Origin: Papio anubis
Lineage: Eukaryota; Chordata; Mammalia; Primates; Cercopithecidae
Direction: 5' to 3'
NCBI RefSeq assembly: GCF_008728515.1
Contig: NC_044995.1
Location: 16,704,127-16,768,126 of the forward strand
DNA length: 64,000 nt
Shown here in pieces: positions 1-11,873 of the stretch (its first letter is position 1; each line of letters starts with the position of its first letter). A program made the position numbers and the translations under genes. The notes beneath the pieces were generated by a model. It did not search any database. It saw only the letters and a program-made list of their open reading frames with translations, and was not told the origin of the DNA.

Positions 1-864
1 GCATTGGCTGCTTCCTGTTCTCAGGCAGCTGGGTTGACCCTGGGTGGACTCTTGCGCCTGCTCTATGTGACCGTCCAGCTCAGTTACCCACAGCCCCTCA
101 GTCTTCATTCCAAATTTCCCAGATAGGAATGGGATTTCCAGAGTTGGGTATCCAACCCTGCTCAAGTCACTGTCGCTGGAGGGTTCCTACAGTGATGACT
201 GTCTGCTGGCAAGGGCTGTGGACTGGGCAGGCACCCCAGACATTCACAGTGACCATGTGTTTCTGACACTTGGTGTACAGGGGGGACATGTAGGCGAGTG
301 GGTGTGGCAGGGGTTGGAGATGGTTTGACCCTCTTTTGGTAGATGGGTGGGACAGACCATTTATATTGCTTCAGATGTGTCCTGGATGGGCAAACAGGAA
401 GAGGGATACCAGGAAGGTGGATCTGGCGGACCTTGGGCTGTGAAGGGTTCAGGGTCAGTTTGGGAGGATTCAGGTGCAGCTTCTGCCTGTTCAAGGGTAT
501 TCCCAGAGGAGTCAGGGAGACACGCATTACTCCAGACTCGAGAGAGACACAGCGATGGCTGAGACAGACTCCACCTTGCCCTCGCAAAGCTCACAGTCCA
601 GTGGGGAAGACAACCCCAACAGCAGACAGTGACCAGGGCTGGGATGGGGAGGCAGAGGGGTTGGGGCCAGGATAGGCGAGCCACAGCGGGGCGGTGGGAG
701 CCAGAGGCAGCTCCTGACCCAATCTGCAGTGTCAGATGGGACTTTCTGGTGTGGGGAGCACGTAAGATGAGATCTGAAGGAATTTGTCAAACAAGGGGCG
801 CTTCGGAACTCCGCTGGGGACCACCTCGAGCCATATGGCAGAGGAGACTTAAAGTTTTGTGAAC
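1..864. other. unclassified unique-looking sequence
   Basis: Moderately GC-rich sequence with no repeat family I recognise. Open frames of 60-141 codons occur on both strands and overlap one another, but none has a recognisable domain, splice context or biased composition. I see no coding exon of DYRK1B, the gene expected beyond LEUTX on this side from human gene order. Confidence 0.4.
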
Positions 865-1975
865 GTTTTAAAATTTAACAATTTTAGATTTACAGACAAG
901 TTGCAAAGATGATACAGGGACTTCGCCTATAGCTACACCCAACTTCCCCCTAGTGTTAGCATCTTACATAATTATTGTATATTTGTCAAAACTGAGAAAT
1001 TAACATGGATTCGTATTCTGTTAAACTCCAGACTTGAATCCTGTTTCTCCTGTTTTCCCACGAATGTTCTTTTTCCGTTCCAGGATCCGATCCAGGATAT
1101 GCCGCGTTGCCTTTATTGGCCATTTCTCGTTGGCCTCCTCCAATCTGTGGCAGTTTCTCAGTCCTTCCTTGTTTTTCATGGCCGCGACAGTTCTGAGGAG
1201 TACTGGTGAGGTGTTTCTGTAGGATGGCCTCAGTCTGGGGTCGTCTGACATTTTGCTCATGGTTAGACCGGGATTTTAGGCTTTGGGAAGAATGCTCACT
1301 GAGGTGAGGTTAACTTCATGAAAGTGGTGTCTGCAAATTTCCTAACTATAATCCTACTGTTTTCCCTTTATTCATTTGTTAGAAGCAAGTCACTAAATCC
1401 AGCCTACACTCAAAGGAAAGCTAAGCTCTGATTCCTGGAGGGAAATAGGAAGATATTTGGAGGCTGCACAGATATCCCATTTCTCCTTCAAGTCCACCTA
1501 TGCATTTTAGCATTCATCAGTGGACCTGGCCTGTAGCAGTTATTACCGTGGTATTAAAACGATGACTTTCTGTTTCCCTCATTTCTTTACATTTACTATT
1601 TAGAATTCCATATGGAAGATTTGTCCCTTCTGTTATACTTCATTTATTGTATTTATACAATCATTAGTTTATTTCCATGTGGACTCATGAATATTTATCC
1701 GTTGGGCATAACCCAACATTATTATAATGCTCAAGTTGTTCTAGCCTTGGCCATCAGCGTTCATCTTGCAGGTTGGCTCCTATGTTCTTTACTCTTTTTC
1801 TTTTTCTCCAACGCCTTCTTACTTTCTGACACTGCAGGATATTCCAGGCTCATGTATTTTCCCTGCACCAGCCCTAGAATTGGCTGTTCCTCCAGAGTCA
1901 CTGGTTCTTTTCATCGGAGAATGGTGTGTAAAAATAAGCATGGGTTCATACTGATACCTCTGACACTCGTCTAGT
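865..1975. repeat. ancient L1 (L1M-class) fragment
   Basis: Runs of sequence such as the fragment around 1080-1210 (optimally aligned words like TCCAGGATCCGATCCAGGAT and GCAGTTTCTCAGTCCTTCCT) and the stretch 1610-1940 follow a very common old mammalian L1-type repeat from memory. The copy is diverged and carries no useful reading frame. Orientation and subfamily were not assigned. Confidence 0.5.
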
Positions 1976-2790
1976 ACCAGATGGTTCATTCTCACCTTCC
2001 CCCCTTGCTTTCTTTATAACTCCTTCCTCTGCCAGTGAGAAGCCTGGCTCAGTGGGCTCTTTTTGGTGCTTATCTTATTGGTCATCTTGGCAAAAATCAG
2101 CCTTGCCTGCCTTCTGTGAGTACACCCTCCCCTTGGTTTCTGTGAGTCTGCTATCCCCTGACATTTCCTCTATGTTTTGCTTCCTTGTGGGCTCCTCTGT
2201 TTTCACCAGTCTTTTAAGTGTGGTGGGGCTGTGTTCTCTCTTCTCACTTTGGGGCCACCTGACCCTCTTTTATGGTCTGTTTCCTGTCTCTGTGCAGATG
2301 ACACACTCTGTCCTTAGCCCCGACCTCTACTCTGAGCCCTAGACCTGGAGGATCCGGAGGCCTCATGGACAATCCCCCAACTCCAACTGGGCAATCCTTG
2401 GCCCCCTAACACTCACCACGTCCCAGATTCCAAATCTGCTCTCTCAGCCTTTGTCTCCGGGGTGGCCCCTCCAGGCTCCAGGTTCTCAGAGCCCTGGGCC
2501 TCATTCTGAAAGCCTCCCTCCCATCCCTGGCCCCCGTCCAGCCCATCAGCTTCCAGAGCTTGTCCTCTGGGACTCCTGGACATCTCTCATTTCTTCTCCC
2601 TTCTCCCATTTTCCACTCTGCCATGGTCCAACCCGGGCCTCCCCCACCTTGTCTCTGCCTGGCCTCCTCCCTGGGCTCCTGGCCTCCCATCTCACCATTT
2701 AGCCCAATTAAAACTGTTTTTTGAGGAAACATAAACAGGAAAATAAATCACATTGGGTGTCAGCTTAAGATGAAAACAACTTCTTTCAGC
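1976..2790. other. unclassified C/T-rich unique sequence
   Basis: Pyrimidine-rich stretch with many CTCC/CCTCC words and no recognised repeat. Open frames at 2052-2342, 2451-2702 (plus) and 2406-2732 (minus) are low-complexity and match no family I know. An AATTAAA word at about 2704-2711 is not backed by any gene model. Confidence 0.35.
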
Positions 2791-2806
2791 AATCACTTTA
2801 TTACTT

Positions 2807-3104
2807 ATTTATTTATTTATTTATTTTTTGAGACGAGTCTCGCCTGTCGCTTCAGGGCTGGAGTGCAGTGGCCGGATCTCGCTCACTGCAAGCTCCACCT
2901 CCCAGGTTCACTTATTCTCCTTCAGCCTCCCAGTAGCTGGGACTACAGGCACCCGCCACCTCGGCCCGGGCTAGTTTTTGTAATTTTAGTAGAGACGGGG
3001 TTTCACTGCATAGGCCAGGATGGTCTCTCGATCTCCCTGACCCTGGATCTGTCTGGCCTCGGCCTCCCAAAGTGCTGATTACAGGCTTGAGCCACCAGCT
3101 ACCG
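2807..3104 (-). repeat. young AluY, indel-riddled
   Basis: Full Alu in antisense, starting with a TTTA-rich tail and ending near 3104. It carries the Old World monkey CCGG change near its middle. The flanking direct repeat CACTTTATTAC (about 2795 and 3105) marks a complete insertion. Small insertions and deletions are scattered along it, for example around 2850, 2935 and 3035-3060, which is odd for a young element. Confidence 0.92.
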
Positions 3105-3108
3105 CCAC

Positions 3109-3450
3109 TTTATTACCTTTTAAAAAAGTCTACAGCAGTAGGAGGAAAACTGAGGCCCATTTCTCTTTACACTGTGGTTGTCACACCAGAATGAAATTTT
3201 AAGGAGCACTTATAAGCTTCCTTTTGAGTCACATTGATTAAGGGAATTTTCTATATTAATTTTCACAATTATCCTTATAAACATGACTTACAAGGTATCC
3301 AAACAATATCTCACAAGCATTTAGAACAACTGAATTATATAAAAGGATTTTGTATGTGCAAGAGGGAAGTTAAGTAGATTATTAATATTGGCATTGGGAG
3401 AATCCTTCCAGTCTGATATCAGTGGCTGTTGGGACAGTGAGTTCAGTAAA
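3109..3450. other. AT-rich spacer
   Basis: Roughly 340 bases of AT-rich sequence. No gene, RNA or recognised repeat is visible. Confidence 0.35.
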
Positions 3451-3462
3451 GAGACTATTAGT

Positions 3463-3770
3463 GGGCCGGGCGTGGTGGCTCATGCCTGTAATCCTAGCAC
3501 TTTGGGAGGCCGAGGCAGGCGGATTGCCTGAGCTCAGGAGTTTGAGACCAGCCTGGGCAACGTGGTGAAACCCCATCTCTACTAAAATACAAAAGAAATT
3601 AGCCGGGCGTGACGGCGTGCACCTGTAGTCCCAGCTACTTGGGAGGCTGAGGCAGGAGAATTGCTTGAACTTGGGAGGTGGAGGTTGCAGTGAGCCGAGA
3701 TCGCACCACTGCATTCCAGCACTCCAGCCTGGGTGACAGAGAGACTCTGTCTCTACAAAAAAAAAAAAAG
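3463..3770 (+). repeat. AluS
   Basis: Complete sense Alu from GGGCCGGGCGTGGTGGCTC to an A-rich/GA tail. The target-site repeat AGAGACTATTA lies on both sides (about 3450 and 3777). A short duplicated block near the 3' end repeats the GCA(C/T)TCCAGC word. Confidence 0.95.
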
Positions 3771-3839
3771 AGAGAGAGAGAGACTATTATTGGATGTGCT
3801 TTGGGACATTTTGCAGTTTTAAGCCTGGCTAGCATAGGC

Positions 3840-4085
3840 TTTCACAATAACTGCCCACATTTGTATGGTGCCTTCCTCATGCCAGGCACTGTTCTAAACC
3901 CCAAACATGCATACATCCAGTAATCCTCACATACCCCTTAGGAGGTAGCTACTGTTATTAGCCCAGGTTTTCAATGAGGCATTTAGAGTTTAAATCAGTT
4001 ACTTCAGGTTCCATAGCTAGTAAGTGCCTGCACCAGGATTTGAACCTAGGAGTCTCAGTTCTATGATGCGTACCTTTAACTACCT
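3840..4085 (-). repeat. MIR
   Basis: Antisense MIR pattern: TGCCAGGCACTGTTCTAA, then the tract around a GAGGTAGCTACTGTTATTA word, then ATTTGAACC. This is the usual order of a reversed MIR with its tRNA-derived head at the right. Confidence 0.75.
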
Positions 4086-4227
4086 TCCTCCTTGACTCTA
4101 TTCTGAAAGGAGAAACTCATATTTCTGATCTTACAGTTTCTTCCTTTGGAAGAGGGGCTTAAATTACTTTCTTCTCCAGCGACTAGAAACCTTTCAACAT
4201 CACCAATTATTTGTAAAGAAAAGCATT

Positions 4228-4550
4228 TTTAAAATTCTGGGCACTGTGACTCATTCCTGGAATCCCAGCACTTTGGGAGGCCAGGGCAGCAGGATTGCTT
4301 GGGGCCGGGAGTTAAGACTGGCCTGGGCAGCATAGTGAGACCCCTTTCTCTACAATAACTTAAAAAATTGCTGGGCATGGTGGTGCAAGCCTGTTGTCCC
4401 AGCTACTTGGGAGGCTGAGGCAGGAGGATCGCTTAAGCCCAGGAGGTCAGAGCTGCAGTGAACTAGGCAACAATTGTGCCACTGCATTCCAGCCTGGATG
4501 ACAGAGCAAGACTCTACCTCTAAAAAGAAGAAGAAGAAGAAGAAAAAGTA
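4228..4550 (+). repeat. AluJ
   Basis: Diverged sense Alu dimer with old-subfamily changes and a GAAGAA-type degenerate tail at 4525-4547. Confidence 0.9.
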
Positions 4551-4705
4551 AAACACTTTTAACTTATTTTAAGGGAAAATTTTAAACATAAAAGCGTAGA
4601 GAAGAGGCTGATGAACTCCCACGTTCTCATCACTAGCTTCTACAGTTACCAGCATATGGCCACTGTTGCTTAATCCGTACCTTGCACATCTTTTTCTGCT
4701 GCTCA

Positions 4706-5008
4706 GTTTTATTTATTTATTTATTTATTTATTTATTGACAGAGTCTCACACTGTTGCCAGGGCTGGAGTGCGATGGCGCGATTGGCTCACTGCAACCTC
4801 CGCCTCCCAGGTTCATGCAATTCTCCTGCCTCCTGAGTAGCTGGGATTACAGGCGCACACCACCAAACCTGGCTAATTTTTTGTATTTTTAATAGAGATG
4901 GAGTTTCACTATGTTGGCCAGACTAGCCTCGAACTCCTGACCTTGTGATCTGCCCACCTTAGCTTCCCAAAGTGCTGGGGTTACAGGCATGAGCCACCAC
5001 GCCTGGCC
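4706..5008 (-). repeat. AluS
   Basis: Complete antisense Alu that begins with a TTTA-repeat tail and ends CCACCACGCCTGGCC. Confidence 0.93.
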
Positions 5009-5529
5009 TCAGTTATTTTTAAAGCACATCTAGATATGTTTTGGTAAGGGAATTTTTAATTTTCTTTAAAGAAAAGATAACCTGCCATTTACTGCCCCAA
5101 GTCATTCCCTACTGACAAATTGCCCACCTTCCTGATTCTCTGATCCCCTCCTTTCTCCTCATTTTCCAAATTCAGACAAGTCTGTGCATGGGGTGATATT
5201 ACCGCACCAGCTCTGTCCCTGGCTCATTTTCTGTAACCCTATACTCCAGGCGTTTCTCCACATTTCTCTCAAGCCTGAAAACGATCCTTAATGACCATGA
5301 ATGGGCTGGAGTTGCTTGGCAATCCAGTCCTCTGCAACAGGACATTTAATCTGCTTGTGGCCTTTTGCCATGATGGTGGCCTCTTCCCTTATTTGGGTTA
5401 TTTTTCTGGATCCCTTTCCACTCAAATCAGGTCAGACCTCCCCTGACACTCCTTGTACACTGCAAATTCACATTAAGCATATTATGTTTCACACAGTCCA
5501 AATGAAACAAGTGATTTGGCTACTCATTT

Positions 5530-5665
5530 ATTAACTGTCTGGGAATTCCAGCAGGGCCAGAATCAGGTCTGTCTGTACCATTGGTAAGTCCCCAGCATCA
5601 CCCAGCACAGGGCCTGGCACTCAGTAGGTGCTCAGTAACCATGTGCTGAATGAATGAGTAAATGA
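5530..5665 (+). repeat. L2 3' end
   Basis: Contains the L2 3' signature order: GGGCCTGGCACTCAGTAGG, GCTCAGTAA, then TGAATGAATGAG repeats. Confidence 0.65.
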
Positions 5666-5747
5666 AGGAGTGAATGAACGATTGCCAAGTTCAATAGCTG
5701 GACATTGATCATGAGGGCAGTAGGAAGCCACAGAAGTATTTTAGGCA

Positions 5748-5870
5748 GAACTGGGCCCATTTCTCTCAAACTCTGATGTGCATCTGGGATTTCGAATGTA
5801 GATTCCGCTTCAGTGGGTTGAGGAAGGGGCCTGAGATTCTGCATTTCAAGCTCCCAAATGATGCCAAGGC
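5748..5870 (+). repeat. MER5-type hAT fragment
   Basis: The run GGCCTGAGATTCTGCATTTC followed by AAGCTCCCAAATGATGCC matches the middle and end of MER5A/B elements from memory. Confidence 0.6.
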
Positions 5871-5899
5871 TTTGAGTAGCAAAGGCATTGCCCTGATGT

Positions 5900-6205
5900 T
5901 CAGTACAGGAGACACGAGCCACATGTGGCTCCTGGGCACTTGAAATGTGGCTCGTGTGACTTGAGATATATTTTAAGCATAAAATACACACCAGATTTAA
6001 AGACTTCTTACAAAAAAAAATTTATATTGATCACATACCGATATGGTAATATTTTGGATATATTGAGTTAAATAAAATATATTATTAAAATTAAAATTAA
6101 TTTTATGTGTTTTTTTTAATTGGGCTACTAGAAAATTTTTAATTACATTTGCAGCTCACATGTATGGTTCGCGTGACGTTTCTGTTGGATCATGCTGGTC
6201 TAGAA
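5900..6205. repeat. hAT-Charlie-type nonautonomous element
   Basis: Carries the GAGCCACATGTGGCTCCTGG and CACTTGAAATGTGGC words, an AT-rich middle, and the far end with GCTCACATGTATGGTTCG. This is the layout of common short hAT-Charlie elements. The subfamily was not fixed. Confidence 0.55.
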
Positions 6206-7335
6206 CACTCCAGACCCCCTGTCACCTGTGAGCATTTGTACATGCTTCTCCCTCTTTTTGGAGCACCCCTCTTTCACCCACCTCCCCACAACTAATTCCA
6301 TATACTGTTCAGGTCTCAGAAAAGATGTCTCCTCTAGGACGTCCCCTTGGTCCCCCAGGGTGAGTCAGGGGCCCGTTCTGGGCTTCCACAACTCATGGGG
6401 TTTCTCCCATCCCAGCCTTGACGCCTCTGTCTGCCTCTCCCCTATCCCACCTTGACCAGCTGTGATGTCAGCATCTCTGCATCTGCCTCATCTTTGGACT
6501 GATAAATCCATGAGCGTGGGGGCAGAGCCTCTCTTGGTCGCCACATTATCTCCAGAGCCTGGCACATAGTCAGTGAATATACTGCATTAATAAATGACAT
6601 GTGAGATGTGGGTCATGCACGTTTTGCAACTGGACTGTGAAGCCAGTCTCAGAGGCCTCATTTATTTTGATGGCCCTGCCACCAGCGCAGCATCTCCTGC
6701 TGCTTCGACTCCTGCTGGGCGTGCAGTAGCCATGCCATGGATCGCACCTGCCCCCTGTAAAATTGCTCTGCCCACCTGTCTCTGAGCTACCCTGTAGCTC
6801 CTCTCAGGATTTGCCCTTTACCAGTGGCACATTTCTGAATGGGGGCTTGGTCTTTATTAATTTATATCAGTTTTGGGTGCAACATAGATTGTGATAAAGA
6901 GATTTTTTTTTTTCTCCAGAGATTTCCCTTATTTAAATTGCATAGAAACATCGCTTTAAATAAAGTAATTTTTAAAATAGTCTGTCGGTCTTTTCCTTTG
7001 AGATTCTTTGGTTTCTTCAGTAGTTTTGTAATTGACATGAAAAGGTGTTCCAACTCATCACTAATCAGGGCAAGACAAAGATCAGGAAACTGAAATCCAC
7101 TTCCTCTCATTCCAGCTTGCTTGTTCAAGTCGCCTCTGCTTCCAGCGCAACCTCCAGGCCACGTTCCCGCACATTCCCTGTCCATCATGGCTCTCCTTTT
7201 TCCATCCCACCCCGCCCATTGTCCCCTACCAATTATAGATTCATCATTACAGTCACCCTCTAAATTCCTTTCCTCCTCAATCTTTTGGTCCCACCCACCT
7301 GACTGAAAGCCAGCCCCTAATTATATGAACATCTA
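6206..7335. other. mostly unclassified spacer with a short L2 piece
   Basis: Around 6500-6600 there is an L2-like 3' fragment (GAGCCTGGCACATAGTCAG then TAAATGA). The rest shows no recognised gene or repeat. A minus-strand frame at 6862-7188 has no family resemblance. Confidence 0.4.
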
Positions 7336-7574
7336 AATAAAAAGCCACACTGAAATTCTGTTTCACACCCTCAAATTGACAAAAGATGGCAATTCACAAG
7401 ACATCGTGTATGTTACTGATGGGAGTTCAAATTAGTACAACCCTCTGGGAAGTAGTTTGTTGTTATTTTGAAAAATTGAAACAAATTGAATCCCATATGC
7501 TCAGCATTCCTAGGTCCTTACTGAAGAAGAAATATTTAACCACATGCATCAGTTGAGATGTTAAAGTTCATAGT

Positions 7575-7607
7575 ATCTCTTCTCAGCCTTTGGCTAAGAT
7601 CAAGTAT
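7575..7607 (+). pseudogene. 3'-truncated U2 snRNA retropseudogene
   Basis: The 33 bases match the first about 34 bases of U2 snRNA with only a few differences and one missing T in the CCTTTTGG run; the 3' end of the match runs through GGCTAAGATCAAGT. The repeat AAAGTTCAT sits on both sides (7563-7571 and 7610-7618), which marks a retrotransposed insertion. It is far too short to give a working snRNA, since it ends just before the branch-point recognition sequence. Confidence 0.8.
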
Positions 7608-7783
7608 ACAAAGTTCATTTGTCTACTTTTGTATGCTTTTGAAAAGCATTTATCTGATAGCAAAAAGAAACACGCCTGATGTCCATTTAAAGGAAAATTG
7701 ATACATTTTAGTATATCCCACATGACGGACGATTACACAGCAGTGAAAAGGAACAACAGATGTACAAGAAAAAGATGAATTTA

Positions 7784-8092
7784 GTCTGGGCATGGTGGCT
7801 CGAGCTTGTAATCCCAGCACTTTGGGAGGCTGAGATGGGAGGATTGCTTGAGGCCAGAAGTTCAAGACCAGCCTAGGGAACATGGTGAAACCCCTATTTC
7901 TACAAAAAATGCAAAAATTAGCTGGGCTTGGTGGTGCGTGCCTGCAGTCCCAACTACTTGGGAGGCTAAAGTGGGAGGATCGCTTGAGCCCAGGAGGTCA
8001 AGGATGCAGTGAGCTGGATGCTGCACTCCAGCCTGGGCAACAGAGTGAGAGTCTGTCTCAAAAAAAACAAAAACAAAAAAAAAAAAAACAAA
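7784..8092 (+). repeat. AluJ
   Basis: Sense Alu dimer with old-subfamily differences and an A-rich tail broken by C residues. Confidence 0.92.
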
Positions 8093-8724
8093 GATTCATA
8101 GAAACATAATGTGAATAAAACAAAAGACTCCATATAAGATGATACTATTTATAAAGCTCAAAGCCAAGCGAAAGGAAAACATTCTTTAAGCATACAAAAA
8201 TACGTGATAAAACTATATCTTAAAATCACAAGGGATGAGGGAAACTTTTGGGATTTATTGCATTTTATACTTAAAGTGGATATATTTTATTGCATGTAAG
8301 TTATATCTCAATAAAGTTGAATCACAAAAGGAGAGATAAGCTAGAGCAGACTCCCTGTTCTGCCCCTGGAAATGCCGTGTAAGGAGCGGATACTGGTTTG
8401 GTTGCCACCATCTGGTGATGCAACTGTCATGATGAAGATGACAGTGCAGAAAAGACAAAGGACCTAAGTTCTTGATAATGTCACTGAACCACCCAAGGGA
8501 CTTTGCTTTCTTCTATGTTGTGTCTCCAGATCCTGGAACAGTGCCTGACAATCAGTTGGTACTCATGTATTTTTAAATAAAATTTTTACTGAAGTAGAAC
8601 TAAAATGCTTGAATAGATAAATGAGTGAATTTAACAACCCTGGAACCCACCTCTGCATTTCTTGCTATGTGAAACAATGCAGTTCCTTTGTTTCACCCCC
8701 CTTTTTCCTTTTTGAGTTTTTTTT

Positions 8725-9043
8725 TTTTTTTTTCCCATTTGTTTTGTTTTTGAGATGGAGTTTTGCTTTTGTTGCCCAGGCTGGAGCGCAGTGGCGTGAT
8801 CTCATCTCACTGCAACCTCCGCCTCCTGGGTTCAAGCGATTCTCCTGCCTCAGCCTTCCAAGTAGCTGGGATTACAGGCGTGCACCACCATGCCTAGTTG
8901 ATTTTTTGTATTTTTTTTTTTTTAGTAGAGACAGGGTTTTATCATGTTGGCCAGGCTGATCTTGAACTCCTGACCTCAGGTGATCCACACACCTCAGTCT
9001 CCCAAAGTGCTGGGATAGAAGGCGTGAGCCACTGCACCAGGCC
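8725..9043 (-). repeat. AluS
   Basis: Complete antisense Alu. An extra T run lies in the A-rich linker at about 8907-8922. Confidence 0.93.
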
Positions 9044-9094
9044 GATTTGGAGCCATTTATCTGTAATCAAACACATGTTAACTAGTGGCCCACA

Positions 9095-9250
9095 TGACAC
9101 ATGCGTTAAAACTAACATTTTAGGAAGCACCTACTATGCATCAGGTCCTGTGTTGCAGGCTTTAACTGCATGAATCCTTACAACATCCCTGTGAGGTTGG
9201 TTCCAGGTCCCCCATTTTGCCAACTGGGCTCTAAAAGAGACCATAGATTA
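9095..9250 (-). repeat. MIR fragment
   Basis: CACCTACTATGCATCAGG, CCTTACAACATCCCTGTGAGG and CCCATTTTGCCAACTGGG follow the reversed MIR order. Confidence 0.6.
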
Positions 9251-9545
9251 TCATGCTTGGTCTTGCCATCCATTGGAAGCCTTCTGGGCCTAGACACACT
9301 GCTGTGTCCACCCATCACTTTTAAGAGATTTCCAACATTGCAGTCACATATTTAAGATCAGGAGAAAGTTTTCTATATTTACAGAAGCTGTTGGAGGCAG
9401 CCCACAGTTTAAGTTATCTACTGCTACACCAAATTTTGCTATTGAAAACAATTATTATCACTCATGGTTCTCTGGGTTGACTAGGCTCAGCTGGGCGGTT
9501 CTCCTGCCACTGCAGTTGGGTGTTGGCTGGGACCACAGTCTTCTT

Positions 9546-9852
9546 TTCTTTTTTTTTTTTTTTTTTCTTTGAGACGGAGTCTCGCTCTGTCGCCCAGGCT
9601 GGAGTGCAGTGGTGCAATCTTGGCTCACTGCAAGCTCCACCTCCCAGGTTCACGCCATTCTCCTGCGTCAGCCTCCCAAGTAGCTGAGACTACAGGTGCC
9701 CGCCACCTCGCCTGGCTAATTTTTTGTATTTTTAGTAGAGGCGGGGTTTCACCGTGTTAGCCAGGATGGTCTCGATCTCCTGACCTTGTGATCCACCCGC
9801 CTCAGCCTCCCAAAGTGCTGGGATTACAGGCTTGAGCCACTGCGCCCGGCCA
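9546..9852 (-). repeat. AluY
   Basis: Complete antisense Alu with young-subfamily sequence (AAGCTCC variant). Target-site repeats GGACCACAGTCTTCT and GGACCACACTCTTCT flank it. Confidence 0.95.
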
Positions 9853-10212
9853 GGACCACACTCTTCTAAAGACCCTACTCTGAAGGTCAAGATGGCTTGC
9901 TCACGTGGCTGGAAGTTGATGCTGGCTGTGGCCTTGGGCTGTGGCCTGGAATGCCAGACATAACCTCTCCAGGTGACTTTGGCTTCTCACAGTATGATGA
10001 CTGGGTTCTGAGAGGGAGCATTCCAAGACTGAGCTTTCCAAAAAGCCCGATCAGAAGCCACACATCTTAGGCTGTAGCCTCAGAAGTCCCAGAATGCCAC
10101 TTCCTCTGAATTCTATTGGTCAAGTAAGTCACTAAGGGCCACCTGGATTCAAGCCAAGGTATGCCAACCATCCCTTGATGGAAGGAGCAATATGTGTGGC
10201 TCCCACCAGGGC

Positions 10213-10459
10213 CTTTTTTTGAGACAGTCACTGCAACCTCCATCTCTCGGGTTCAAGTGTGATTCTCCTGCCTAGCCTCCTGGGTAGTTGGGATTACAGG
10301 TGCACACCACCACACCCACTATTAATTTTTGTATTTTTAGTAGAGACAGGGTTTCACCATGTTGGCCAGGCTGGCCTCGAACTCCTGACCTTAGGTGATC
10401 CACCTGCCTCGGTCTCCCAAAGTGCTGGGATTACAGGCGTGCGCCACCACGCCTGCCCT
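10213..10459 (-). repeat. Alu with internal deletion
   Basis: Antisense Alu in which GAGACAG joins directly to TCACTGCAACCTCC, so about 45 bases of one arm are missing. Confidence 0.9.
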
Positions 10460-11436
10460 TCACCAGGTGTCTATTTACATTGACTTTTTATGGTCAATTA
10501 TGACTCATCACCAAGAACTACTTAGCACCAACCCCTTTTTTTCTTGCTCTTTCTCTCCAAAGTGCCACCCCTTCTCCAGGGATCTTGGCTGCATTCTTCA
10601 TCTGGCATCAAGCTCTCTGGTGGGAGGGCCAGAGGTGGCTTAAGTTTCATGTTTTTCCACTATATCCTGACTTTTTCTCTGATGTCCTCCAGCTTTGAAC
10701 ATTTTACCTGTTTTTTCTTAAGCTTTTAAAAATATTTTTAATTTTTCAATTTTTGGGGTACATACTATGTGTACATATTTATAGGATCCAGGAGATATTT
10801 TGATACAGGTGTATGTGTAATAATCGCATCAGGGTACATGGGGCATCCATCACCTCAAGCATTCATCGTTTCTTTGTATTACGAACACTCCGGTTGTACT
10901 CCCTTAGTTATTCTAAAATGTACAACAAATCAGTTCTGATTGTAGTGACCCTGTTGAGTTATCAAATACTAGATATTCATTTTGTTGAACTGTATTTTTG
11001 TACCCATTAACTATCTCCACTTGCTCTCCCCTCCACTACCCTTCCCAGCCTGTGGTAACTATCATTCTACTCTCTCTCTCCGTGAGTTCGGTTGTTACAT
11101 TTTAGCTCCCACAAATGAGTGAAAATATGTCAAGTTTGCCTTTCTGTGCTTGGCTTATGTCACTTAATATAATATCCTCCAGTTCTATCCATGTTGTTGC
11201 AAATGACAGGATCTCATTCTTGTTTATGGCTGAATAATACTCCATTGTGTATATGCAGCACGTTTTCTTTATCCATTCATGGGTTATGGACACTTAGGTT
11301 GATTCCAAATCTGGGCGCTTGTAAACAATGATGCAACAAACATGGGAGTGGAGATGTCTCTTCCATATACTGATTTCCTTTCTTGTGGATATCTACCTAG
11401 CAGTGGGATTCCTGGATCATGTGGTAGTTCTATTTT

Positions 11437-11592
11437 CAGTTTTTCTTTTTCTTTCTTTCCTTTTCTTTTCTTTTCTTTCTTTCTTTCTCTCTCTCTCTTC
11501 CTTCCTTCCTTCCTTCCTTCCTTCCTTCTTTCTTTCTTTCTTTCTTTCTTTCTTTTTCTTCTTTTTTCTTTCTTTCTTTTTTTTTTTTGACG
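11437..11592. repeat. CTTT/CCTT microsatellite
   Basis: About 150 bases of pure pyrimidine: CTTT, then CT, then CCTT repeats (11500-11527), then CTTT again. It sits at the tail of the next Alu and is most likely an expanded poly(A) tail of that Alu seen in antisense. Confidence 0.93.
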
Positions 11593-11873
11593 GAGTCTTG
11601 CTCTGTTGCCCAGGCTGTAGTGCAGTGCTGCAATCTCTGCTCACTGCAACCTCCATCTCCATGGTTCAAGCAATTTCCCTGCCTCAGCTTCCAAAGTAGC
11701 TGGGGTTACAGGCACACACCACCACGCCCAGCTAATTTTTTTGTATTTTTAGTAGAGACGGGGGTTTCACCATGTTGGCCAGACTGGTCTCGAACTCCTG
11801 ACCTCAGGCAACCCGCCTGCCTCAGCATCCCAAAGTGCTGGGATTATAGGCATGAGCCACCACGCCTGGCTAT
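11583..11873 (-). repeat. AluS
   Basis: Antisense Alu inserted in the L1 relic. The word TATTTTCAG flanks both sides (11431 and 11871). Confidence 0.93.

Larger units (their letters stand above)
7340..8335 (+). repeat. old L1 3' portion, interrupted
   Basis: Diverged L1 sense sequence in 7340-7783. After an Alu it resumes to a 3' end near 8335 with GTAAGTTATATCTCAATAAAG, a standard old-L1 terminus. It hosts the U2 retrocopy at 7575 and the Alu at 7784. Confidence 0.6.

Noticed and set aside
1..864. Possible 3' end of DYRK1B
   Set aside because: Gene order predicts DYRK1B on this side, but no kinase motif or recognisable exon is visible.
11417..11669. Lys/Glu/Arg-rich minus-strand frames
   Set aside because: Pure translation of the CTTT/CCTT microsatellite.
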